Positions 16,256 to 24,043 of a stretch of DNA of 49,278 bases are shown here, piece after piece. The stretch lies in NCBI GenBank assembly GCA_902477765.1, contig CABSIM010000017.1, forward strand, positions 1-49,278, given 5' to 3'. The DNA comes from an uncultured Clostridiaceae bacterium (lineage in GTDB: Bacteria > Bacillota > Clostridia > Lachnospirales > Lachnospiraceae). The position numbers and the translations under genes are program-made. The first letter of the stretch is position 1; every line of letters starts with the position of its first letter. The notes below the pieces were generated by a model. The model made no database searches, had not been told where the DNA came from, and saw nothing but the letters and a program-made list of their open reading frames with translations.

Positions 16256-16323
16256 AAAAAGGGACTTTCAGCGGGGCAAAGCCTTGAAATAAAGGGACTT
16301 TTGGGACTGAAAAAGGGACTTTT
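16256..16323 (+). repeat. Four GGGACT repeats in the leader of the defence operon
   Basis: GGGACT occurs at 16261, 16294, 16303 and 16315. Three copies share the longer core AAAGGGACTTT, and the last one ends beside the ribosome site of the first gene. They could be operator sites or an RNA regulatory element. Confidence 0.75.
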
Positions 16324-16328
16324 CGGAG

Positions 16329-17168
16329 ATGAGTAATGTGATTGTGATAAAAGCCTATTCTGATACGGTAAAAAAGAGCTTTGGGTCATCTATGAGTCAG
16401 GGGCGGTTCATGAGAGAGGTATTTAAAGCTTCTGGATATGATCGTTTTCCAAGTTCATCAGATGAGGATTATGCGAAGAAAATATGCAATGGATCGAAGC
16501 CTATTACAGATGACATGATTGATGGCTTTCCCAGACCATATCGGATTGAAGAGCTTGCAAATTATTTTTTAACCCATATAGATAAAAAGAAGGTATCAAC
16601 CATTGCGAATGCCTTCAAAGTTGCTGACAAATCAATAGATTTGGACTGCTTGTGTAAAGCTCTGGCTGCCCAGTTTTTCGGTTTGGTTGAGGTCGGAGGT
16701 GCGGATCATGCGGCGGATGATATTGTTGCATCGTCATATAGGAAACTTAGAGATGGAGCTGACATCAAGACTGTTATAGCAGCACCGTATCATTCGGGAG
16801 ACCGAGCGTGGATAGTGAATGGGCAGAGATCCCGGCACTATGACAAGGGGTTTTACGAAAAGTTTGATCATGTGTGGCTGATAAGAAATGACGGAAAAGT
16901 ACCTTGGAGGGATCGACGGCTTGTATGTCTGACGAAAGAGAGCCAGTCTATTAAGACAGATGTGTATGAGATAGATGTACCAGATACCGATCCTGGTGAA
17001 ACGGCAGAAGTCATAATACAGGTTGACGCAAGAGGAAACGAGAACACTTTTACAAGTACGTGGAAAATGGAAGATTCATCGGGGAATGATTGTTTTCCGA
17101 GTGAGAAATGGTTGTTTGAATTTACAGTTACAGTAGTTAATAAGTCACGGGAGTCAACGGAGGCATAG
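16329..17168 (+). CDS. HTH-like/NBR1-type FW (four-tryptophan) domain protein
   Basis: A 279-residue protein, first of the hamAB operon. The N-terminal 100 residues are helical with a probable DNA-binding or repressor-like region (GRFMREVFKASGYDRFPSSSDEDYAKKICNGSKPITDDMI). The C-terminal 110 residues match the FW (NBR1 Ig-like) domain: HVWLIRNDGKVPW, a DPGETAEVIIQVDA strand and STWKMEDSSGNDCFPSEKWLFEF, with Trp residues at expected places. FW domains bind protein partners in eukaryotic NBR1/ILRUN; bacterial roles are little known. The ATG at 16329 has CGGAG immediately before it; AAGGGA 10 nt upstream could serve, or a GTG at 16338 may be the start. A sensor or regulator role is inferred. Confidence 0.75.
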   Translation: MSNVIVIKAYSDTVKKSFGSSMSQGRFMREVFKASGYDRFPSSSDEDYAKKICNGSKPITDDMIDGFPRPYRIEELANYFLTHIDKKKVSTIANAFKVADKSIDLDCLCKALAAQFFGLVEVGGADHAADDIVASSYRKLRDGADIKTVIAAPYHSGDRAWIVNGQRSRHYDKGFYEKFDHVWLIRNDGKVPWRDRRLVCLTKESQSIKTDVYEIDVPDTDPGETAEVIIQVDARGNENTFTSTWKMEDSSGNDCFPSEKWLFEFTVTVVNKSRESTEA

Positions 17169-17170
17169 TG

Positions 17171-17380
17171 ATGAGTGACAACACAATTGAAAAATGGTCA
17201 ACACTGAAAGAAGTTCAGGAGCATCTGGGCGTAGGGAGAGAAACCATCCTACAGTGGATTGCTAAAAAGAATATGCCTGCTTATAAGATGGGGAGGCTAT
17301 GGAAATTCAAGTTGTCGGAAGTAGATGAATGGGTAAAATCCGGAGAGGCTGCCGATAATAATTCGAGTGTAGAAGATTAA
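17171..17380 (+). CDS. Excisionase-family/AlpA-like HTH DNA-binding protein
   Basis: A 69-residue protein with a MerR-like winged helix: STLKEVQEHLGVGRETILQWIAKKNMPAYKMGRLWKFKLSEVDEWVKSG. The domain is found in excisionases and in specificity or control proteins of restriction systems. It starts 2 nt after the stop of the FW-domain gene; an in-frame GTG overlaps that stop. hamA follows 21 nt later. As no integrase is near, a transcriptional control role for the island is more likely than excision. Confidence 0.85.
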   Translation: MSDNTIEKWSTLKEVQEHLGVGRETILQWIAKKNMPAYKMGRLWKFKLSEVDEWVKSGEAADNNSSVED

Positions 17381-17401
17381 TGTGAAAGGCGGAGAATTGC
17401 A

Positions 17402-18325
17402 ATGGCGGATCAGGTTTTAAGTCGAACTTTAAACCAAAAATTTGATACCGTTTTTGAAGAGGTCACCCATCAGGAGACACTGAATCTCTTGAATCGTAAT
17501 GACCTTAAGTTGTTCTGCCTTGATATTGAAACAAATCAGTTTAATTACGATCCGCTTGTGGAATTCCTGGAAGATAATCTGGGGATGTATGTATTTTCGA
17601 GAGCTGAGCTGGATGAGCTGGTCGATGCCGGAAAAGACAGGACGGTCGCGCTTAAGGCAGTAAGAAAACTGATAAAGACTGGCAATCCAGGAGAAAAGGG
17701 AACCGGAAGTGAACTTGGAGAAATCCTTGACTATTGCTTCTTTGAACACGTTCTGGAAGCTCCAAAGATTTTGAGTAAGTATGAGCAGGTAACAGCCAGA
17801 GGTACCTACAAAGCACAAAGCGAAGGGGTACATCTTTTATCCGTTGGAAGTGCTGGGACCCCTGCGTATCAGCTGGTATATGGTGCATCCGGTATTATAG
17901 ATGATATTCAGGATGCTATTGATAAGGCTTTTGAAGAAATTGCAGCAGTGTCTAATGGCCAGAGAAAAGAACGGCAGGTCGTAGACAGCACTGTGATGGG
18001 ACGCTCTTTTGATGAAGATACTACTGCGAGGTTGAAAGAAATACTGCTCCCCAGCAAAACGAGAATACCAGTGGATAACGCCTATGGAATGTTTATCGGA
18101 TACACCATAGGTCTGGATCCTAATCAATACACGAATGATCAGTACCGAAAAGCAGTTCAGGATAAGATGGTTCTCGATATACAGAACCATGTTCAGTATA
18201 TCGTGGACAAAATCAACAGCTTAAACCTGAGCCGCAGCTCTTTCTATGTGTATGTGCTGCCGTTAAATAAGGCATTGGAAGACAAGAAAGAGATCATGGA
18301 CAGGCTGCTTGGAGGTGACGACTGA
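17402..18325 (+). CDS. hamA: Hachiman protein HamA (DUF1837), probably with altered nuclease site
   Basis: A 307-residue protein of the DUF1837 family; typical blocks are GTGSELGEILDYCFFEHVLEAPKILSKYEQ (about 100-128) and QSEGVHLL (about 139-146). In Hachiman, HamA is a PD-(D/E)xK-like nuclease held by the helicase HamB until DNA damage or phage replication is sensed. The strand that usually ends in G-E-S-K reads VYGASGI here (about 159-164), so the E-x-K pair is A-x-G; this alignment is by eye and from memory. The hamB start overlaps its stop by one base, the usual layout. Preceded by AAGGCGGAG. The family call rests also on the hamB neighbour. Confidence 0.85.
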   Translation: MADQVLSRTLNQKFDTVFEEVTHQETLNLLNRNDLKLFCLDIETNQFNYDPLVEFLEDNLGMYVFSRAELDELVDAGKDRTVALKAVRKLIKTGNPGEKGTGSELGEILDYCFFEHVLEAPKILSKYEQVTARGTYKAQSEGVHLLSVGSAGTPAYQLVYGASGIIDDIQDAIDKAFEEIAAVSNGQRKERQVVDSTVMGRSFDEDTTARLKEILLPSKTRIPVDNAYGMFIGYTIGLDPNQYTNDQYRKAVQDKMVLDIQNHVQYIVDKINSLNLSRSSFYVYVLPLNKALEDKKEIMDRLLGGDD

Positions 18326-20946
18326 TGCCGGATATTATAGAAGCAGATAAGCCACTGCGGTTAGCAGATGCAATATACAAGGACATCCTGGACAATGACT
18401 ACCTGAAAGAACTGTATGATAAGATTCTACGCTGCTATACAATCAGGCGGTTTGGGAAAGGTCAGGATATCCCTACGGAAACAGAAAAAATAGATGCACT
18501 GAGGTTTGCGGATATCCTATCTAAATCGGTGTTTTCTGATGATACAGAGATTCACAAATCTTTGGCACAGGAAATTGTAACTATATTGGATTATCTGTTT
18601 CCGGATGATGAGGATGTTTCTTTTTATGCCGGATCGGTGCTTACGAATACGGCGAACTTTCGAGGAAGAGATATTTTATCTCCGGATTACAGAGGAGGTT
18701 CCTTGTTTGAGAGACTGTATTCAGAGTTGATGAAGGAATATCTTGAAGTACCGGGAGATGAGGAAAAGCATTTCTTCAGATCGCAGAAGATGGTGTATGA
18801 CCATTTTAACGACCAAAGCTTCAGTTATTCGGGTCCGACATCAATGGGAAAGTCCTTTGTGATGCAGACTTTTATCCGCAATCAGGTTATGGCTGATAAG
18901 GGCTGTAATTTTGCGATATTGGTGCCGACCAAGGCTTTGATCAATGAAGTGACGGGCGAGCTGACCAAAGCTCTGAAGGGCTTCTTTACGGAAAAGGATT
19001 ACAGGATAGTCACTTCCGCAGGTGCCGTGGTTTTGAAAGATTACCATCATTTCATTTTTATCATGACACCAGAGCGGATGGCATATCTGCTGACACTATA
19101 CAGTAACATGCCTCTAGACTACATATTCATAGATGAAGCGCATAAGATATCCTCTAAGGATTCAAGAAGTGCCTTCTACTATTCAGTAGTGGAAAAACTG
19201 AGCGCAAGGCAAACGAAGCCGAAGTTTATCTTTGCTTCGCCAAACATACCAAACCCGGAAATCTATCTTCAGTTAATCCCGGACAGCGTAGAAGTGGAAA
19301 AGAATAATCTCTCTACCAACTACACACCGGTGAGCCAGATGAAGATACTGGTGGATATCCATAGGGGCGAAGTCAAGTATTATGATTCAATTCGTAGATG
19401 CCTGACTTATGCGGCAAAACTGGATGGAAACGATGACTTTTATGGTCTTATCAGAAAACTGGGAAGAGATTCAAAGAATCTGATCTACTGCCACTCCAAG
19501 GCAAGAGTGACAGAGTATGCAGAGAAGTTGGCGGATATGATGCCACCAATGAATGATCCGGATCTGGATGCATTGTCTGAAGAAATCAAGGATGTGGTGT
19601 ATGACGATTACTATCTGGCTAAGACCATAAAAAAGGGTATTGCCTATCATATGGGATACCTGCCTGCGGCGTTGAGACTCCGGGTAGAAGAGCTGTTCCG
19701 GCAGGAGGGAAAAATCCATACCATAGTATGCACAAGTACTCTTTTGGAGGGAGTGAACCTGCCTGCAGACAATTTGTTCGTAACGCACTATATGAACGGA
19801 AGAAACGAACTGGATGAGGTTTCTTTCAAGAACTTGCTGGGGCGCGTAGGAAGGATCCAGTATAACTTGTACGGCAATGTATACCTGATGACTATGGAGA
19901 AGGGAGCTGATTCACAGAAATATGTGGAAATGCTTCAGAAGACGGTTCCAGACCAGGAACTATCCGTCAGCAGAGCTTTAACAAAGCATCAGAAAAAGAA
20001 GATCGTCGAGAGCCTGATCCAAGGGAATATGGAGCTTGATAAAACCAGTACTCAAAATATGAACGAGTATTCCTTGATGCGCAAGATTGCTGTCATGCTA
20101 CTCAGGAGCATTTTGAATAACAAGGATAGCAGGATCCGAAAAGAGTTTAGCGATTATCTGACGGAAGAAGCGGTTGGCAAGATTAAGATTGCCTTCGAAG
20201 GGAAAGAGCAGTCCCTAGAGGATCTCAATGTAACACTTGATCAGTCAGAACGACTTTATCTGGCTATAAAAGAAGGACTTCGATATCCCAAAGTGAATGT
20301 TTATGGCTATGTCTCCAATACCGAGCTGATGGAATTCCTTGAAAAACTTTGCGAGATTTTTAACTGGGAGAAATATGAGCGATCCCTGGTTGGAAATAAA
20401 GATGAACATGGAGAACATCCTATCCTGAAACGCCATGCAGTCTCATTGTCCAAGTGGTTCAAGGGAATGAGCATTCAGGAGATGATCCGGGATTCAATAG
20501 AATATAAAAAGACAAGTGGTCAGAAGGTTTATATGCCGGATCATTCCCGCGAGGATTACAGAGACTGCCCTGAGCATAATAACCAGATTGCTGCTGATGT
20601 ACTTGGCGAAATCAATGATGTGATCCTGTTCAGCTTTTCAAACTACTTTATGGCATTCTCATCAGCCTATAAGGATTACATCAACCAGGAGGCCTTTGGA
20701 AATGACTGGTATGAATTCGTTGAATATGGTTCTGTGAATCCGCTGACAATTATGCTGCAGCGGAACGGCTTTTCCAGAGAGGCAGCGACATACATTACGG
20801 AGAATAGAAACAAATACGTCAGGGATACACTGGATGGCCAGCGACTAAGGAGGTCCCTTCTGGATTGTGAAAAGACGACGGTTCAGAGGGAGGCTCAGCT
20901 AATAGAAATCAGCATGCCGGAATTATATCTTAAAGAACCGAAATGA
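18325..20946 (+). CDS. hamB: Hachiman helicase HamB
   Basis: An 873-residue superfamily 2 helicase. Visible motifs: Walker A GPTSMGKS (about 170-177), LVPTKALI (Ia), IFIDEAHKIS (DEAH, about 268), FASPNIP (III), CTSTLLEGVNLPADNL (V) and FKNLLGRVGRIQYN (VI, about 505). The C-terminal 350 residues have no recognised domain. In studied Hachiman systems HamB binds DNA ends or gaps and releases HamA. It overlaps hamA by one base (TGATG), implying equal expression. An 84-bp gap without a terminator separates it from hsdM. Confidence 0.88.
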   Translation: MPDIIEADKPLRLADAIYKDILDNDYLKELYDKILRCYTIRRFGKGQDIPTETEKIDALRFADILSKSVFSDDTEIHKSLAQEIVTILDYLFPDDEDVSFYAGSVLTNTANFRGRDILSPDYRGGSLFERLYSELMKEYLEVPGDEEKHFFRSQKMVYDHFNDQSFSYSGPTSMGKSFVMQTFIRNQVMADKGCNFAILVPTKALINEVTGELTKALKGFFTEKDYRIVTSAGAVVLKDYHHFIFIMTPERMAYLLTLYSNMPLDYIFIDEAHKISSKDSRSAFYYSVVEKLSARQTKPKFIFASPNIPNPEIYLQLIPDSVEVEKNNLSTNYTPVSQMKILVDIHRGEVKYYDSIRRCLTYAAKLDGNDDFYGLIRKLGRDSKNLIYCHSKARVTEYAEKLADMMPPMNDPDLDALSEEIKDVVYDDYYLAKTIKKGIAYHMGYLPAALRLRVEELFRQEGKIHTIVCTSTLLEGVNLPADNLFVTHYMNGRNELDEVSFKNLLGRVGRIQYNLYGNVYLMTMEKGADSQKYVEMLQKTVPDQELSVSRALTKHQKKKIVESLIQGNMELDKTSTQNMNEYSLMRKIAVMLLRSILNNKDSRIRKEFSDYLTEEAVGKIKIAFEGKEQSLEDLNVTLDQSERLYLAIKEGLRYPKVNVYGYVSNTELMEFLEKLCEIFNWEKYERSLVGNKDEHGEHPILKRHAVSLSKWFKGMSIQEMIRDSIEYKKTSGQKVYMPDHSREDYRDCPEHNNQIAADVLGEINDVILFSFSNYFMAFSSAYKDYINQEAFGNDWYEFVEYGSVNPLTIMLQRNGFSREAATYITENRNKYVRDTLDGQRLRRSLLDCEKTTVQREAQLIEISMPELYLKEPK

Positions 20947-21030
20947 GTCCGCTTTTTGGGATAGCGTATAGAATAGAATGACAATGAAGGAGTGTAAACT
21001 CCGCAGAGACAAACAGTTGGAGGAAAGATA

Positions 21031-22854
21031 ATGGACAACAAGAGCATCAAAAAACTGGAAGCTGACCTGTGGGAGGCGGCGGATCTGTTAAGACAAGGAT
21101 CCAAACTGACTTCTCAGCAGTACTGTATGCCGGTACTGGGTTTGCTGTTCCTGAGATATGCATATAGCAGATTTAAGAAGGTGGAGGAAGAGATCCTGAA
21201 GGACAGACCAGTCAGGAATGGTCGTGTGATGCCTGTAGAATCATCTGACTTCGCGGAGAAGAGCGCTCTGTATCTTCCGAAGGAAGCACAGTATTCATAC
21301 CTTGTGAATCTGCCAGAGGATATCAAGGCTGCGAATATAGTGGCGGAGAACGGGCAGCAGATGAACAGCCTGGGAGAGGTCGTGAACCATGCGATGGAGC
21401 TGGTTGAGGCTCAGTCTGAACAGTTGGCCGGTGTTCTTCCAAAAGAATATACCAATTTTGCTGATGATCTGCTGGCAGAGTTACTGCGTATCTTTAACAA
21501 TAATGCTCTTGATGATGTGGGCGGCGATGTGATTGGGCGCATCTATGAATATTTCCTCAGTAAGTTTGCTCCAGCGGTGGCGTCTGATGACGGTGTGTTT
21601 TTCACACCGAAGTCACTGGTAAAAATGATCGTAAACATTCTGGAACCGACTTCCGGAGTACTGGCGGATATCGCGTGCGGCAGCGGCGGTATGTTTGTTC
21701 AGTCAGGTGATTTTGTCAACAGTAAGGGGATGTCTGCTAATAAAGCAATGACATTTTATGGGCAAGAGAAGGTAGAGTATAATGCTCAGCTCTGCCTTAT
21801 GAATATGGCAGTTCATGGGTTGACCGGTGTAATTAAGTCCGGAAATGAAGCCAACACTTTCTATAATGACGCCCATAATCTTGCAGGATGCTGTGACTAC
21901 GTGATGGCAAATCCACCGTTCAATGTGGACAAGGTAAAAGCGGAGGCTGCCCAGAATGCGGGAAGATTACCGTTTGGGTTGCCAGGCGTGAACAAAGCGA
22001 ATGAAATCGGCAATGCAAACTATCTGTGGATTTCTTATTTCTATGCCTATCTAAACGAGACCGGAAGAGCAGGTTTTGTTATGGCATCTTCGGCAACAGA
22101 TAGTCAGGGAAAGGACAAGGATATCAGAGAGCAGCTGGTCAAGACCGGTCATGTAGATGTCATGATCAGCGTTGGTAATAATTTCTTTTACACAAAGAGC
22201 TTGCCTTGTAGTCTGTGGTTCTTCGACAAGGGAAAAGCAGAAGACCTTAAAGACAAGGTGCTGTTTATCGATGCCAGGAATTATTTCACTGTCGTAGATC
22301 GTACCCTTAATGAATGGAGTGACTGGCAGCTGAAAAACATGAATGCCATTGTGTGGCTGTATCGTGGAGAAACTGACAAGTACCAGCAGCTTATTGGGGA
22401 ATACCATTCTGTTCTGGGAGAAGGTGATTTTGAGGAGATCCTTCATGCTCAGGAGGATTGTATTAAAGAGCTGAGAAGTGAAGCTAAGGAAGCTGCAGAC
22501 TCTGCTGCAAAGAAGGACAAGAAAAGGATCCAGGCTGAGTTTGATGAGAAGATTGCTGAACAGGAAGAACAGCACACGATAGCTAAAGAGGCCGTATGGC
22601 TTTACAGCAAATTCGGTGATGGAGAGTATCAAGATATTCCGGGCTTTTGCAAGATTGCTAGCCGGAGTGAGATTGAGGAAAAGGGTTGGTCATTGACTCC
22701 GGGAGCGTATGTTGGAGTTGCTCCAGTAGAAGATGATGGCGTTGATTTTTATGAGCGTATGGGCGAGATCCATGAAGAATTATTGAAGCTTCAGGAGGAG
22801 AGTAACCGACTGATGGATACCATCTCACAGAACATGAAGGAGATGGGAATATGA
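21031..22854 (+). CDS. hsdM: Type I restriction-modification DNA methyltransferase subunit HsdM
   Basis: A 607-residue N6-adenine methyltransferase. It has the helical HsdM N-terminal domain (MDNKSIKKLEADLWEAADLLRQGSKLTSQQYCMPVLGLLFLRYAYSRF), SAM motif I ADIACGSGGMFVQS (about 212), the catalytic NPPF (VMANPPFNV, about 293) and a C-terminal charged coiled coil. TTGGAGGAAAG precedes the ATG. It overlaps hsdS by 4 bases (ATGA). With HsdS it methylates, and with HsdR it restricts unmethylated DNA. Confidence 0.95.
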   Translation: MDNKSIKKLEADLWEAADLLRQGSKLTSQQYCMPVLGLLFLRYAYSRFKKVEEEILKDRPVRNGRVMPVESSDFAEKSALYLPKEAQYSYLVNLPEDIKAANIVAENGQQMNSLGEVVNHAMELVEAQSEQLAGVLPKEYTNFADDLLAELLRIFNNNALDDVGGDVIGRIYEYFLSKFAPAVASDDGVFFTPKSLVKMIVNILEPTSGVLADIACGSGGMFVQSGDFVNSKGMSANKAMTFYGQEKVEYNAQLCLMNMAVHGLTGVIKSGNEANTFYNDAHNLAGCCDYVMANPPFNVDKVKAEAAQNAGRLPFGLPGVNKANEIGNANYLWISYFYAYLNETGRAGFVMASSATDSQGKDKDIREQLVKTGHVDVMISVGNNFFYTKSLPCSLWFFDKGKAEDLKDKVLFIDARNYFTVVDRTLNEWSDWQLKNMNAIVWLYRGETDKYQQLIGEYHSVLGEGDFEEILHAQEDCIKELRSEAKEAADSAAKKDKKRIQAEFDEKIAEQEEQHTIAKEAVWLYSKFGDGEYQDIPGFCKIASRSEIEEKGWSLTPGAYVGVAPVEDDGVDFYERMGEIHEELLKLQEESNRLMDTISQNMKEMGI

Positions 22855-23999
22855 AGAAACAAAAATATAAAATGCAAGAGATATACGAGGGATTATATGA
22901 TGGCCCGCATGCCACACCTCCAGTAAGTGATAGCGGAGCAGTCTTTCTTGGTATTTCCAATATCACCCCCGATGGTCATATTGATTATTCGGATATCAGG
23001 TATATTAATGAGATTGATTTGCCTAAGTGGACAAAAAGAGTAACACCAAAAGGCGGCGATATTGTTTTCTCATATGAAGCCACGCTAAATTTATATGCAA
23101 TTATTCCGGAGGGATTTTGGGGATGCCTTGGCAGAAGGATGGCGCTTATCCGCCCCGATGAATCAAAGGCTCTGGGGAAATATCTGTATTACTATTTTTA
23201 TTCAGATGAGTGGAGAGCAACCATTGCTGAGAACACTATTGCGGGCTCAACGGTAGATAGGATACCAATAGCGAAATTTCCAGAGTTTCCTATCACATTA
23301 CCGGATTTGTCTGCGCAGAAAAAGATAGCCGATACTTTATCAGTATATGACGATTTAATTGAAAACAATCAAAAGCAAATCAAATTGCTGGAAGAAGCGG
23401 CACAGAGGCTGTATAAAGAATGGTTTGTGGATCTTCGTTTTCCTGGACATGAAGATACAGAGATAGTTGATGGATTACCTGTGAGGTGGAAGAAACAAGG
23501 ATTAAGCGAAATTGCACCTATTCTCACAGGAAAAAAGGATGCAAACTTCGGTACAGAAGATGGGAAATATCTGTTTTTTACATGCGCTCAGGAACCGATA
23601 AAAGCACCTTCATATTCGTTTGACTGTGATGCAGTCATCCTTGCGGGTAATGGAGATTTTAATGTAAAGCTATATCGTGGAAAATTTGAAGCTTACCAGA
23701 GAACATATGTATTCAGTCCGTTTGATAGTGGACATTTATACTTGTTGTATCATGCTGTAAGGGAGAATATGCGTCAGTTATTTCAAGGGGCGAGCGGATC
23801 AACAATCAAGTTCCTTACAAAACGTATGCTTGAAGATATTGTTGTATATATTCCTGACGAACAGTTACTCAAAAAATATAATAATAACGCAGAAGCGGTT
23901 CAGAGAAAGATAGAATGTTTAAAAGATTCTATTAACAGAGCTACCGAAGCCCGAGACCGTCTTCTTCCAAAGTTGATGTCAGGAGAAATAAAACTGTGA
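22851..23999 (+). CDS. hsdS: Type I restriction specificity subunit HsdS
   Basis: A 382-residue protein with two target-recognition domains (about 10-145 and 205-335), each followed by a conserved helix: LSAQKKIADTLSVYDDLIENNQKQIKLLEEAAQRLYKEWFVD in the middle and a C-terminal helix ending RDRLLPKLMSGEI. The target sequence cannot be deduced. It starts within the hsdM stop (ATGA). No second specificity gene or invertible repeat was seen nearby, so there is no sign of phase variation by recombination. Confidence 0.93.
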   Translation: MKKQKYKMQEIYEGLYDGPHATPPVSDSGAVFLGISNITPDGHIDYSDIRYINEIDLPKWTKRVTPKGGDIVFSYEATLNLYAIIPEGFWGCLGRRMALIRPDESKALGKYLYYYFYSDEWRATIAENTIAGSTVDRIPIAKFPEFPITLPDLSAQKKIADTLSVYDDLIENNQKQIKLLEEAAQRLYKEWFVDLRFPGHEDTEIVDGLPVRWKKQGLSEIAPILTGKKDANFGTEDGKYLFFTCAQEPIKAPSYSFDCDAVILAGNGDFNVKLYRGKFEAYQRTYVFSPFDSGHLYLLYHAVRENMRQLFQGASGSTIKFLTKRMLEDIVVYIPDEQLLKKYNNNAEAVQRKIECLKDSINRATEARDRLLPKLMSGEIKL

Positions 24000-24043
24000 G
24001 GTCAGTATAATCCTCAGAAACGATTACAAGGAGGGCATCCCTT

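Noticed and set aside
17171..17380. Excisionase marking an integrase module
   Set aside because: The domain is excisionase-like, but no integrase or recombinase is encoded anywhere in the window, so a control role is more likely.
22851..23999. Phase-variable specificity gene
   Set aside because: Only one hsdS is present, and no partial copies, recombinase or inverted repeats were seen around it.
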